From Acanthococcus lagerstroemiae (taxonomy: Eukaryota; Arthropoda; Insecta; Hemiptera; Eriococcidae), in the NCBI GenBank assembly GCA_031841125.1, contig CM063106.1, positions 42,769,806 to 42,833,805 on the forward strand: 64,000 nt of DNA, in the 5' to 3' direction. This document shows positions 9,916-22,601 of this stretch, piece after piece (position 1 is the stretch's first letter; the number at the start of each line of letters is the position of its first letter). A program made the translations under genes and the position numbers. The notes below the pieces were generated by a model. The model was given only the letters and a program-made list of their open reading frames with translations. It did not search any database and was not told the DNA's origin.

Positions 9916-12098
9916 ACTTTTCCATTTAAAATTTCAAAACTGGTGGTACGTTCGAGTCTTTTTCTGCGGAGAGAAATTCTGTTACCTAAAATGAAAGTGG
10001 ACATTATCCCTAGAAGTTTCATTTTGGCCCCGTTAAGATCCGACTTCGCGTTCGAAAAATTGGTGCGGAGACCAATTCGTGAACATACGTGACCGTGCCG
10101 TGTAGCTATAATGATGACACTTGCCGAGTCGAGTATCTGGAGCGAAACCGTTCACGTGGAATTAAGAATTCTTCCAAAGTCGTTTGCACAGGCAAATATT
10201 TTATCGCAATGGCGAATGGCTATAGCGTGACAAGGTTTATTTTTACGATATTCGCACGACAAAGAGCAGGCGATCTGAGGTACCTTTCATCCCACGTCCG
10301 ACACTACTACTTATACCTACACGTTAGCGATCAACAAGCTACGACTCCAATTTTATTCTTCGTACATACATTCGAGTATCTAACTACCCGCTGGGAGCCT
10401 ACAATCATAAAAGAAAGAAACGACGAAACGATGACGACAAGTGTATGCGTGTGACGTGCACGGACTATAAAGAGAAGAGGAAAAAGAAAAAGTAAAAGTT
10501 ATTTGTCCAAAGGCGAAATTACTAGAAATAATTACGCGTATCGAGAAGGCTTCTGTTTTCCTCTTTATTCGTCAAGTTTTTTTCGTTTTATTCGTACAAT
10601 AGAGCCATTCTCCAGAAACTGAGAATATTAAGGTGGCATTTCATTTTTTCTTACGCTTTCTCATATTACTTAGTTTATATGTACTAGAGAATATTCAACA
10701 GGTTTACAGACCAGAAACATCATAGTTCAAGAAGGGGACGACTTTTGTCCACGATGATAGATATCGTGTACATGGCCAAAGCACTGATATCCACGACTCA
10801 AAACAAAACCACTTTAAGAATTTTATTTTCCAAAGAATTTTTGAAAATTGTGCCATCATATGCGCCGATGAATATGATCTGGCACCTGGATCGTGTTTAC
10901 GGATCTAAACTGTACCAATGTTGCCATTGCTTAGGATTGACCATGACAATGACTGAAAACCCTGGTCACAGAACTTTACGCCATCCCTTCTGGATTCTGG
11001 ATTTCGTTACTGTATTATTCTCGCCACATTTCAATTGTTTCCCTTCTTACTATTTTACCTTTTTATTTCAGGTGTTTTTTTTTGTGTTTTTTTTGTAATA
11101 TTATTTGATTTTAATTCAGTTTTAATATTTTCTAATCTGTTGGTTTAGTTCAGTTGAAAATCTATTGATATCAGACCAGTAGGTTTCAAAACTTGCCGAT
11201 AGCAAAATGTTCTCAGTTTCTGGAGAATGACCCATTAACTTCCGACGGTGTCAACAAATAACACAACAATAGGACGAGCGAACTAATATTCGCATATTTC
11301 ATGTTTCATTCGAAAGTTAGCTGGCCGACTTTGTGTAAAGGCAATGGCATGCATTGTTTATCGGTAACGTTAAATTGCAAAACTCGAAAATTCGACTGCC
11401 ATAATTTTGATCTTGTAATGGCGTCATTAGCACTAACCCAAGACCCAAACAGAATAGAGTAACGAGCTAATGACACTTTCGAGTTTTATTGCCTGTTCTC
11501 GTTTTATAACACGCATTCCAGAACTTGGTCGAGTATCAGAAAATTTAAGAGCAGAAGGATGCACGCTTGAAGTGTGCAGCATTTTTAACATATAAATAGC
11601 CGACAGAAAAACGGGGGGAAAAAATAATAATAAAAATAAGCGACCGAGTGCCCATAAAGATGTGTACATTTGTACCGCTGGTACCTTTCATTTACCATGT
11701 GCTTACATCGAACCCTGGCGCAAACGCAAGAAATGCAGACATCCGAAAGGGAGATATGGGAGAAGTCACGGCTAGCTCAACGGAACTTACCCTCAGGGGG
11801 AAGAAGAGCCAGGGACTTGGAAGGCGGTTTACTCAGATCACATGTTGCATATTAGTTCGCCGGGTGAGTCGAATAAACAAAGAATCAAAAAAGAATCTAA
11901 GACATTTCTCTCTCTCTCTCTTTTTTTTTACCCCTGAAGACAGCACACGCTTGCCTATTTGCGGTTCCACTATCGTCATCGTGTCCCTCTTCGCCCTTAC
12001 TGCCGCCGCATCGTGGTATCACCTTTCCGTATTCTTCTCGGACACAGCGACGGGCTTCGGCTGCAGAACTGACCGTCCGATGAGGGAGCCTTCCTTAC
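9916..12098. other. Unrecognised stretch around the TIR-bounded segment
   Basis: Apart from the inverted-repeat-bounded segment, I see no gene, RNA or known element. Open frames of 100-157 codons exist (10089-10454, 10745-11098, 11648-12121), but they have no domain, biased composition or splice context. A (TC)n run is present near 11910. Confidence 0.4.
10605..11229. mobile_element. Segment bounded by about 20-bp inverted repeats (possible MITE)
   Basis: CATTCTCCAGAAACTGAGAA at 10606 is present as its exact reverse complement (TTCTCAGTTTCTGGAGAATG) at 11210-11229. The approximately 620-bp interior has no recognisable domain. The arms are short, no clean target duplication is visible, and the family is unknown. 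Confidence 0.45.
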
Positions 12099-12790
12099 TT
12101 ACGGGGAGTCCTCGTCGCTGAAGACCTGCTGCGTGGATTGCGTGAGCTGCGCGGATGCTGTTCGCTGTCTCACGCGTCCGTCATCCTCCTTGGCCCGCAT
12201 CACTGTGCCGTCGAATTGAATCATCACTGACCAGTTCTGCGGGCTAGCCAGCATCACTTCAACCATCGTCTCGGGAGTTATGTGGCTACCTCGAGCGCTG
12301 CTAGTGCGTCGTTCCACGCAGTGCAGCAAAAGATGGCATGCGACCTCTGCCAGACAATGCGAGCACTGGCTGCGTACCTTGTTCCAACGGTTCAGATAAC
12401 CATTGAAGCACCCATGCCCAGTGAGCATTTGTGTAAGATGGTACGTCAGCTCACCGTTGCACCGCGAAAGCCATGCATTGAGTTCGTGTACTACCCTCAG
12501 TGTTCAGCGGCCATGAGTGGTCTCTTGGAGGCGAGCCACCCACTCTTGAACAGTTTGCCGCCGGACTTCTCTCTTAATCTTCTCCTTTACTCCTTTATTT
12601 CTTCTATCAACTGGTGAAAGCTTCTGGAAGCGCTGGTAAAGAGTAGCGCTCTCCCTGGCCAGCAGATCAATAGGAGGCATTCGAGCAGGTACACGAGCCG
12701 CCTCATACGAGACGGTTCTATACGCGCAGATTATGCGTAGTGCCGTAGCCCGCTGACCCTGGTGCATTATTGTAAACAATTTCATTAGGC
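12099..12790 (-). pseudogene. R1-type LINE, C-terminal fragment
   Basis: On the minus strand, 12785-12504 encodes RATALRIICAYRTVSYEAA, then PPIDLLARE. The second open part (12428-12099) contains LTGHGCFNGYLNRW and C-x2-C-x8-H-x4-C (CSHCLAEVACHLLLHC). The order AYRTVS-PPIDL-TGHG-zinc knuckle is the C-terminal signature of R1-clade LINEs. One frameshift at about 12490-12500 separates the two parts. R1 elements normally occupy 28S rDNA, but no rDNA is present, so this is a dispersed truncated relative. Confidence 0.85.
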
Positions 12791-13654
12791 CTTTCAGTTT
12801 TCAGAGGCGGACCAGTTTTTTTGTTTTCTTTCGCCAAGTTACAAGTTAAAAACTTGTTAGTTTTCTCACTGCTCAGCCGTTCTGAAGTGATCACCCGTTA
12901 TTTATTCTTCATTTATTCGTCGTTTTCCCCATGTTTTCCTCGATAGTCTATGTCTCTTTATAACCTTTGACGTTGTAATTAGGTGCGTTTTGGAAACGTA
13001 ATTTCTTTCGAAGTTGCTTTCAGACGAGCTTAGCAAGTCATCCCCATCGCCGTCGTCGTCTTCGTTATTGTTTTGGCCACGTTTTAGTTTTGGAAATCAG
13101 TTTACGACTTTACCTGCAGCCTTAATCGGATTATAATTCCTTTTGTTCGTAAACAGTCAACGTTCATAATACGCTTTTATACGTGGCCGGGAACGGAGAG
13201 GAGTTTCAAGAAAACACGTTCGAAGAGCAATTTATGAATTTGCGAGTTGCCAAACCCTTGTTGGTTTTTGGTTAGGCACTTTGCGAACACTACATCAGGT
13301 ATAATAATTCATGCTGGAAAAAGAAAAGAAGAAATGACGACGGGAAAAAAACACGCTCGAAATGGGGAGAAAATCGTAGAGTTGTACCCGTCCGTGTTAA
13401 AACATTAGTTTCGTCGATGCTGATTTCTGAAACTGTGCGACTGAATGGAGCGGAAGAAAGAAAACTCAGCTAGTCAGTTTTCCACGAAGATAGGCAGGTG
13501 AAGAAAAAATAATAGCCCCTTATAAATGCAGGAAACGAAATAATGAAGAACTATCAGTAGATTTTGCTTGGAAAACGAATTACGAGTTGTAAACACCTGG
13601 TTCAAAATGTACCTGGATTGCGCCAGACATAAAAACAAGAAACCAAACTGACGA
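12791..13654. other. Unrecognised stretch
   Basis: No coding, RNA or repeat signal was identified between the R1 fragment and the jockey fragment. Confidence 0.4.
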
Positions 13655-14020
13655 CAAGCAAGTGCATCGGGTGGTCAGTCATCCGAAATGCTCTGGAGGC
13701 CGAGCAGTAGTGTTCAGCTGTATTCCTGGATGTTACGCAGGCATATGATCGGGTGTAGATAGAGGGATTCATCCATAAGATCAGTCAGTACCTACCGGCC
13801 CCCCTTCACTAACCTTATAGAGTCTTATCTCAATAGCAAAACATGTTTAGTCTAATACGGCAGCGCCAGGTCAAACCTTCATCCCGTACAGGCAAAAGTC
13901 CCACAGGGGAGTGTTCTAGGTCCATTTTTTCCTGTTCTATACTGCGGACATACCGAAAACAGTAATGACATCATTCGCGGGTGATACTGCCATCCTCACA
14001 CCCGATCACACTTACCGCAA
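13655..14020 (+). pseudogene. Jockey-type LINE reverse transcriptase fragment
   Basis: The translation, with stops, reads CSAVFLDVTQAYDRV (palm motif A), EGFIHKI, LPAPL, then a frame-shifted match to VPQGSVLGP at about 13895-13920. It ends with TSFAGDTAIL at about 13970, a variant of the FADDT catalytic box in which the first Asp is replaced by Gly. This pattern is jockey-clade. The copy appears interrupted at about 14030 and may resume at 15100. Confidence 0.75.
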
Positions 14021-14034
14021 TTATTTCATTTTAT

Positions 14035-15045
14035 TCTACAGCTTTAGACTAGAGTCCGCGACGCAGGTAAGTCGTAGACGCCCCTGAGTCCGCCCAGTTC
14101 CGGGCATAGGCTTCCACCGTCCGTTTCCATTTACTTCTGTCAAGGGAAGTTCTGTGCTAGAGAAATCCCAATTTGCTGTCGAGCTCATCTCTCCAGTGGG
14201 TAGGTGGGCGCCCCTCCCCCTTTTAAATTCCAATGGCGTCAATTCCTCTACAGTTTTGTTCCGCGTATCCTTCCTCTTGCCACATGTCCCGCATACCCTA
14301 GTTTTAATTTTTTGATTGCCCAGCCGATATCCATTGCGATCGTTTTTAGCCTTATTGAACTCACACGCACCTTATACTTTAGCTTTATTCCTAGCACACT
14401 CCTTAGCATATCCTGTTTTGGGTTGTTCTTAGACCCTCAACTTGAGTCTTAGTTATAGCTCAGGTCTCTACTTCATATGTTGGTGTTGGTATTACGCATT
14501 GGTTTAAAATTTTGATTTTTGTTGTTAAATTGCACTCACTTTTTAGAATGTTCTTGTTTGACCAAAAATGTTTCCAAGCGTTAGTTGTTCTGATAGTAAG
14601 TTCTTTTTTCATTCTGTAGTCGAAAGCCAGGGTTTGGCTAGACATTTATACTCTTCGTCAAACCCAATGTCATTCCCTTCTAAGTAAAGTATTTTACTTC
14701 GTCGTTTGATATTATTTTTGTTTTGGAGTAATTTACCGTAAAGCCTTCTCTTCTGCTTTCCTCGCAGAGTTCCTTCGCCATGATTTTCAGCTCCTCTAAA
14801 CTGGCACTCACCAGAGCAATGTTGTCAGCGAATCGGAGATTGTTCAGCCATTGACCATTAATTTTGATTCCTTTACCCTCCCAAGAGAGTCTGCGAAAAA
14901 CTCCTTCAAGCGCACAGTTGAATAGATTTGGGGATCCTCCGGCTGCATCCGATATCACCACTGCCTCACATGCGAAATATCCATAGCCAACAAGAGTGCC
15001 GAAACAAAGCTGCGCTTCCGTTCTATTTACTGGCTTCTTCATACA
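14035..15045 (-). pseudogene. RTE-type LINE fragment, RT palm to 3' end (minus strand)
   Basis: From 15042 downward the minus strand encodes NLFNCALEGVFRRLSWEGKG, IKINGQWLNNLRFADNIA (FADN in place of FADD) and EELKIMAKELCEESRREGF. It then gives NAWKHFWSNKNIL and PTPTYEVET, after a shift GYAGHVARG, and finally WKRTVEAYARNWADSGA near 14080. Its 3' end at about 14040 joins the point where the jockey fragment breaks off, so it probably inserted there. Several frameshifts and stops make it non-functional. Confidence 0.85.
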
Positions 15046-15099
15046 AGGAATAAGGTGTCATTAGCCAACAAATGATTAATCTACACGACAGTGATACGT

Positions 15100-15262
15100 C
15101 CAATTTGGTCTACGCAGCCCTTGTCTGGGGTAGTGCTACAGACAATAATATTAGAATGCTGCAAACTACCCGAAAAATAACCGGGGTACCCTTCACAAAC
15201 TTAATTTGATTTGGAGATATATCGAAGTGCAATTTCCGATTACCACAGTTAAAGGAACACTG
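15100..15262 (+). pseudogene. Probable downstream piece of the jockey-type LINE
   Basis: Translation gives YAALVWGSATDNNIRMLQTT, then RKITGVPFTN, and further on LPQLKE or TVKE-like residues. This resembles the jockey region after the RT domain (Y-A--VWG ... LQ--Q-K-LR-I---P). Together with 13655-14020 it brackets the minus-strand RTE copy, as expected for a nested insertion. Confidence 0.5.
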
Positions 15263-18156
15263 AGTTTTCTTGATCGCTGATTTTGAATACTGAAGTTGAG
15301 AAATTGAGGTTAATTTTATATTACGAGTTTTTAGGAAACGCGTAGCTATTCCAAATGCTACAATACATATTTATTGAAAATTTTGGTCATCTTTTAAAAA
15401 AATTAACAGTCATGATAACAGCGATGAAAAAAATTTGTAAAAATAGGAAATAATACAGATTTGATATCCGAAGTACTTACAACACTGGTGGGTAGATACA
15501 CGATATTTCAAGAAAGAGTACTTCAATTAAAATAGTTAATTTTTCTGTAGAGGGAAAAGAAGGTTTCACATAAAAAGTATTACTGGCAACATTAGAATTG
15601 ATCAATACAATATTTAATTTAAAAAAAAAGAAGAAAAAAGTAAGCACAGTATTTTATTCATCCAATGCAACATGAAATTATCTTTCCAATGATATTAAAA
15701 TATCACTTTAGCGAAAAATTGGATTTGCCTCCAAATCGCACCGACCCAATGACTTGAAAATGACTTTTTGTAAGGATTAGTTTCCATCAATATGAAGGGT
15801 TGATCTGATATTCCAGGTATAGATGGATTAAAATTCTGATGCAGTATTCATGATCAACCATCCAACCCTCAACCCCGTGTAAACTTTGTTCGCCAAGTCA
15901 GTCACGTCTATTTAGACCATTTTGGAATCGAATGTAAGTCTTTATACGCCTTGTAATCATACGTATTCTTCATCACCATTTATATGCATATGAAATTGCA
16001 TATTCAATTCCCCGCAAATACGTCATTCAACTCTACTATCAGTAGCGTAGTAAGTTGAATACTAACTACAGACACAATGATTTTCGTCTTATTCGTCTTC
16101 ATTTTAGAAATTTTTAGTGCCCCGGGGCCTGAAATGGCTCTCAGCGCCGCTGCAGGCTACGAGTAGCCGAGCCTATTGCAATCACTATTTCTTCTTTCCT
16201 TCTGAAATCACAAAATCACGATTCAATTCAGTAGCACGTCATTTCAATGTGCGTTTTTCGGGAGTATTCATTGATCGGAGTTACAGTTCAGTTCAGTGGC
16301 GCCTTATTTTAGGGAAAACAGTTAGTTGAAAATAAAAAAAACTAATTATAAGCAACAATTTCGATTTTTTTTTTCTCTTCGTTTTTCTCCTCCTTCAGCA
16401 CTGCTCAGTGATCTTGATCTTCATTACTGTGTGAGGTGCGAGCGTCATTTTCAATGTACAGACTACAGAGCCAAGGAAATTAATGAAAAATTATAATGAT
16501 AAGTGATAACTGATGAGCAACAATTTCAATTTTATTCGCGGCTGCGCTGTTATTGTTGACTACTGAGTACTGTGCAATTGAAAAATATTTTGAAAATTAA
16601 AAGAAGCCCTTCAAAGGATTTAGAAGAAGTAAGTTAGCGGTTTGCTCATGTATAAAATGGGTTCTTAGTTTAATGAGTGTACAATTCATTTGAACTGAGT
16701 CAATCAGAATAGGCCCAGTAGCAAAATCGTCTCATTACGAGTAGATGCTTAACGCAGTAGTGATGTTGCTCATTCTGGTGTAAGATACTTATCAGTAAAT
16801 TTTCCAATGAATAATACGATGTGAATTATAAAAGTATTAATTGTAATTTTTGCATTCTGTCTCAGGCTTCGAGCAGTGAAGCTTCCGCTAGGCTATTATA
16901 ATAGCGTAAAATTTGTAGTCTGTTGCCAATGATTACAAATTGACTTTCTTTCTTTTTTCCCTCCTAAGTCTAGCACAATCTTAGATCTATCTTGTACCAG
17001 ACAATCTAAATTAGTACTAACAATTGGCTGATGGTTGATTATTGACGATTATTCTGTTTCTCGATACTCAATAGTTTTTTTCTATTTCTAGTCAACTGCA
17101 TGTTCATCAGGGACCGAGGTAAGTTGTATAGACTACAGAGTATAAAAAGACTAGTGGCCGATCTATGAAGGGTGTTTTGGGGGTTCGGACACCACCCATC
17201 GGGCCGAGGAAGAAAAAAAAAACATTGCGAAAGCACATTATATAAAAATGTAGTGAACGTGTACACCAGCAGTGCTGTAGTCCTGCGAGGACTTCAAAAT
17301 ATATCAAGAATCAACTGAGAAATGACGACTATCGAAAATAAAATGAAGGTAAAATGAAAATACAAAAACTGATTAGGACTCAAAACACCCTCCTTGGAAA
17401 TTTTCTAGATCCGTTACTGAAAAGAACGGATTGTATGTGTAAGTTACGGAGATTATCTTTCGATATTCTATGTCAGTGCTAAGTTATGAAGTCACGACGA
17501 ACAGATGTACTTTGGATGTTCTCAAAACTGCACTTTCATTAACAAGTTTTGATAGTAATAAGTAGTGATAATTTTGGTTGTGCTTGTTCTTCTTCTTCTC
17601 TTCTCAATTCAGTTAAAGTTCAGTTCAGTGGCGCGTCATTTCAGATGCATGGTTTTCAGTAGTGTTCATTGATCTGAGAATAATGGGATGTGAATTACAT
17701 GTCTCATGAATATGATGAAAGAATTAATGCCTAATTTTCGTATTCTGTTTCAGGTTTCGAGGGATGATGTCCTAGCGTTGTGGCAGTCTTCACCTGAGAA
17801 CGAAACAACGGCGCTCCTCTCTGTGGTGATTGTGGGAATATGGGATGCAAGTAATAATGCCACGAAATGTAACTGTAATCAGATAGCAGTAGAAGAACGA
17901 TGCCGATGCATAACTGGTAATGTTCACTGCATGGCACCGGTATCGAAGTATTGTCATTTATTTCTTATCGCCTTACAGGATTGTTCAGTGCAATCCGGAT
18001 AACTCGCAGGATGACGCATTTTTTACTTTATCGTTTCTTATCTTCAATATAATTGTAAACTTTATTTGAATCGAAATAAAATTCTTCTCTTGTCTTTAGC
18101 GGATAAAGAATTACGATTTCCTAAGATGCCACCAGAATTGGTTGAACTAAATAATA
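15263..18156. other. AT-rich stretch with low-copy local repeats
   Basis: No gene was recognised. Two segments recur in diverged form. 16218-16282 matches about 17600-17680 (AATTCAG..., CGTCATTTCA, AGTRTTCATTGATC). 16807-16880 matches 17682-17766 (GAATAAT--GATGTGAATTA, TTTCAGG/CTCAGGCTTCGAG). The second set is contiguous while the first is split by about 525 bases, which suggests a local duplication followed by insertion or deletion. Open frames here (70-98 codons) have no supporting motifs. Confidence 0.4.
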
Positions 18157-18158
18157 TA

Positions 18159-18311
18159 CCGGGTGATGAACGAGAAGTCGCAACATAGGCAAACATGTAA
18201 TAACGTGCAACGTGTACGTAATGCATCTAACGGAGATTGTGTTATCGTGTCGGCGCCGTTGCGCCTTATCACATGTTGGCCCTATGGTGGAACTTCTCGT
18301 TCATCACCCTG
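18159..18311. mobile_element. 153-bp hairpin MITE flanked by TA (Tc1/mariner-like)
   Basis: The left arm CCGGGTGATGAACGAGAAGT and the reverse complement of the right arm (CAGGGTGATGAACGAGAAGT) differ only near the tip. Pairing continues inward through CATAGG and CAAACATGT / CCAACATGT, giving arms of about 43 bases. TA directly flanks both sides (18157-18158 and 18312-18313). Size, hairpin form, CAGGG-type ends and TA duplication fit a non-autonomous Tc1/mariner element. Confidence 0.75.
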
Positions 18312-18868
18312 TATGTATGTATGTAGATCAGAAGAACGTTTTCTGGCTCCGCGAATCAGTTTCATTCAAATTTGATAATCATTATTTGTTCATTTGTAGG
18401 CAATTCCTTCAGAGAAAGTTGCTTTCATCTTGATCTTCCTTACGCAACTGCAGTTTGCTGCTTCACCGTTTGAAGCTTTGATAATAAAGGCACAGCCGAC
18501 CCTCTTCGAGTGGCATAGCTGCTTGTTTTTTTGTTTTTTGTTTTGTTTTGATTTGTTTAGTTTTGTGTCCTTGAGTAACTTGAGTCATTTCATGTAATAT
18601 TTGTAATTTTTTTTTTTTTGGTACTTATCGTCCTCAGTTTTTGATTTTGTGACTTTTGTGTTTCTCATAGTTCTCCTTAAGAAGATCCATCGTTCTGAGA
18701 TAATCTGACTGCGATAAAGAAAGAGAGAATGGGACAAATTAGTGAAACACCCGGTATGCCAGTCAGGTTGGCACGCCGAGTAAAATTTGATCCTCCGCCT
18801 TCAAGATAAAATTTGGGTTGTAAGGACCTAAATTTGCGACGTTGGTCAATTTCGTAATTGAATTAATG

Positions 18869-18975
18869 TGTGGTGGGACGTATGGCGATGCACGCATGCC
18901 AAAGTGGCCCCTATGACACCGCACCCCCGGCCACAGGAACTACCCTTTCGAGCATCGCGTCAGTGACCGGAGGGA
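18869..18975 (-). mobile_element. Truncated SINE-related insertion with 18-bp target-site duplication
   Basis: The flanks TTCGTAATTGAATTAATG (18851-18868) and TTCGTAATTGAATTGATG (18976-18993) are direct repeats with one mismatch. This is the hallmark of target-primed insertion. The insert on the minus strand shares TGCTCGAAAGGGT and the ACTGACGCGATG / ACGTATCTGAAGTAATG region with the SINE body at 2083-2283. It then continues in a different 3' part. It is probably a 5'-truncated member of a related SINE or of the LINE that provides its tail. Confidence 0.65.
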
Positions 18976-18993
18976 TTCGTAATTGAATTGATG

Positions 18994-21900
18994 AGAACCA
19001 AAAGGAATGAAGTCCATTTTTCACACCTCTCAGGAGAGACAAAAACTGATTTGTACAAAAACATAAATTTGTCAGAAACATGGTTTACTGCAGCGAAATA
19101 TTTGGTCACTTTTGGCTTTTTATGTATCATGACAAACGCAGACTTTAGCCACTCGGAATATTTTTGAGTAAATAAGAAAAATAAAAACTTCGGTACTAAT
19201 TGTTAGTTTTATTCCTTCATTTTCTAACCTCATTTTGCCCGGTTATAATGCGTGCCAAAGAACCTCCAAACATTGCGCCCAAGGCCCTGAAATTCATTCT
19301 TCCGGGAATCATCTCAAAAACGGGAGAAGGGATGTCGTATATACGTATAGACATCGGTCTTGCGTTCGCAACTAAATTTAAATGATCGGCGCAGATGATA
19401 CGATTACGAAAACCGGTGAAATTTGATTCACGGCATCGAGCAGCTTAATTCAGTCTCACATTCGATGTCAAGACGGAAAATTGTGATGGCAGCTAGTGGA
19501 CACCGTTCTTACGACGATGACTTTTTGATCACGTTTTTGATTCTGGTCAGATATTTAGTCATCTCGAGACGCATTCGGTCATTTCAGGCTGAATGTAGTC
19601 AGAGTTGTTTCATTTAATCGAATTTGGTCGTTTGACTTGTCGTAAGCCGAATAGAAGTCATGGAATGAAAATCACTGCGACTGTATGGTGAATGCGTGTA
19701 TAATTATACACGTTGCAGACGTAAGTATAATATTTGATTTGTGAGGAGTAGACTACCTAATACCCGTATAGCCTATAAGTTGGATCACAGCGTCAGGTAA
19801 AACCGGTATTTTCGCATCTCGACATTTTTATTCCGCATCTCGATGATGATAGCCGCATACTACTCGTTGTTAACTGGCAACGTGACAGTTCAGCCGAGCC
19901 TTTAGGTTCCCCTTGTCTCGCGTCACCTGGCCTTTTATTCTTCCTTTCTCATAAATACGCCGCAGCGACTCTCAAGTCGAGTCGGTCATCCCGGGCTTTT
20001 ATTTATAATTAATGAAGCGTTTAATCCTTTTCAGTCGGTTGGATTGGCGTGGCTTAATTAGAAAGACGCGAAAGCGAGTAGCCAAATAGCGATTTTGTCA
20101 CTGACGTCTTTCACGCCCTCGAAGACTGAAATACTGAAATGGCGAGCATCTTCCTTTTCCGCATCCGCTTTCCGCATCCGCTCGCTCGCCCAAACCCGAA
20201 AATTTCGTCATTTGCGTTTATGTACGTAAAAAATCCTAGAGGTGGCCAAACGTGTTACGAATTCTTGTTTACCAAAGTTCGGTTGTAAATTGACGATATA
20301 TTATGTAAAGCCGAAGAAAAAAGTAAACGATACCGCGTATGATCTGTAGTTTTCACTTTCCCGCGAACAGATATCTACCGTCTTCAGGAAAAGACTAATG
20401 GAGGCTATTCTGAAGTTTAGAAGGGTTTACTTTGTGCTTGTACAACGGAGTACGGTATTTTGAAAAAGGAAAAGTGTAAACACTTCCGAACAACTTCACT
20501 TAGAAAATCTCCTTGATCGCTTCGGTTCTACGATAAAATATGAGGTAATGAACGAAATTATCAAAGGCATGCATTTATCGGCACGAAAAAAAAAAAAAAA
20601 GAGAAAAAAAGCACGTCAGCATTATAGCACTCATCACGGGAAAGTAAATGTAGAACGAACCCGAAAAAAGTTACACGATCAGAATATATGTGATCTGGAA
20701 TCATAAATCTGCCTCTGGTATCAAGAAATCATTTTTCACTTTCTTGACAGTTGTTATAGAAAAAAAATCACGTTCTTTCGAATGAAACAAATCGCAGCTT
20801 CCTATCTTCATTAGTTTATCTACGAATTGCATTTAAAGATTACGTCGAAACTTTAAAAACATCCATTTACATAGCGTCGTGTGAAACGGGCCTACGGGAA
20901 TGACAGAGAAAAAGAATTCGAAACGGGGTTGTCACAGCAATGCGTAAATGCACTACCACAGATGTACACGCTCTGTACATCTGCGCGCACCACTACCACC
21001 ATCCCATCTTTACACTCGTTTATCTCGAAACCCTGTTTTCGCACGAGAGGCAGATTTCATGATTCCAGGTCACATATTATGAATGAGATATAAAATGTAA
21101 GCACATCAGCGTTATAAAATTTTGTACGGGGAATTTGGCTCCCCTCCACCTCTTTCCACTCTTCCCCGGAATGATAACCCAATCTTCCTCGCTCACCTCC
21201 TCCCATTATTATGAATCCCACCCGAGTTATTTTCTCTTTTTTGAACTCCCTCGACTCAAAGGATGCCTTACCATCCTCAAGTCTGCCATTTACTTATTCA
21301 AATTTTCCTCGAGTGCCCATTTCCAGTGTTCCTCTTCAAGTTTCACTCAAGTGTTTCCAGAAATGAGTTAGTTTCGCCAATTCGTAGGCATCTAGGAGTT
21401 AAATTTCAATTATGTCAACGTGCAATGTGTATCGCTACTTAATACTTCTCGTTGTTCACTTATTTAGTAATTGGCATACCTAAGTGTCATTTCTTTCTAC
21501 TTGAATAGAAATATATCGTACATTAATTTCTTCTGTGGTTCGTAATTTCTTTTCGAATAACTCAATTTTCAATCGTTACACCCCGTCCCTCTCCCCACTG
21601 TTCGTTCACTCTATTTTATCGGGCGATTAAATGACACCTTATAGTTTTTTAGAAATAGCATCATATCCTTACCTAACCTACTTTACAGAAGAAACTAAAT
21701 CGGACAACCTCCTTAATATTTGTGGCGGTTTCTATAAGAGGAAACAACTTTGTCGGTAAGAAAAAGACAAGGAAAATGGGAAGAAATAAAAAGAAAAAAA
21801 TTTCAGCAAAAAATCAATTTTAGGCTTATTATGGATTCCTGTACGAAATTCGATTCTCTTTCACATGAAGAAGATCGCAGCCTCCAGAAATATCAGCAAC

Positions 21901-22562
21901 TAATTCTACATCTTCGACCATCGAACTTTTGTACGTATTAAGGAGATGAAAAAATTACATGACCATTTTCGCCGAATTCCGCATTTTTAAAAAGTTATCC
22001 CGCATTGAGTAATTTTTTCATCTCTTAAATGCGTACAGTAAGTTCCCATGGTCACAATAGCTCTCAAATTATTAATTATTTACATAGAGTTGGGCTAAAA
22101 AGCGATATTTTTGACCATTTAACGAAAAATGAAATTTTCCTAACTTTAACGTTTTCTAACACCTTCAATTTTGAGAATAGACAATACATCTTACTGAGAT
22201 CTTTTCCCATCCAAGCCAGTACTACCAGCCCCCATGGTCAGATTATTTTATTCCATCAATTATCCTGTCTTGTTTATTGTTTTGAAAATTATTTTTGTTC
22301 TCAACGGGGGCGATAACGTCTCCTGAGGGCGGTATAGAGGTACCGAGGGGTAGCTGGCTTGTTCTGGGCGGGAGAAAGATGATGAGTAGTTTCGAAAGGT
22401 CGGGGAGGGGCGGTATGTATTTGTATACATGCGTGAGCTTCAAACCAACATCGCTCCACTCTACCCCAGGGAGTGGAGCGCCGTGTAAAAGTTTTTGATT
22501 GCCTTTCCCTTCTCCTACTTCATCGAGCGGGGGTCCAGTATGGTAACTAATCTAATCACTCA

Positions 22563-22563
<1 letters not shown>
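18994..22563. other. Unrecognised stretch
   Basis: I see no recognisable gene, RNA or element in these 3.5 kb. Short open frames (60-95 codons) show no motif or splice continuity. 19980-20220 is locally richer in CG, and an A-rich run sits at 20588-20600. Confidence 0.4.

Positions 22564-22599
<36 letters not shown>
22564..22599 (+). repeat. Poly(A) tract of about 36 bases
   Basis: An uninterrupted A run follows AATCACTCAC. It may be the tail of a processed retroinsertion on the plus strand, but the sequence upstream is not recognisable as a gene or SINE. Confidence 0.6.

Positions 22600-22601
<2 letters not shown>

Noticed and set aside
10089..10454. 121-codon frame as a gene
   Set aside because: No domain, no coding-like composition, and no flanking splice sites that extend it. 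This length is expected by chance in 64 kb.
11648..12121. 157-codon frame overlapping the R1 fragment edge
   Set aside because: Low-complexity Ser/Phe stretches from a (TC)n run, no homologous motif, and overlap with antisense R1 sequence.
12282..12617. Plus-strand 111-codon frame
   Set aside because: It is the shadow of the R1 coding sequence on the opposite strand.
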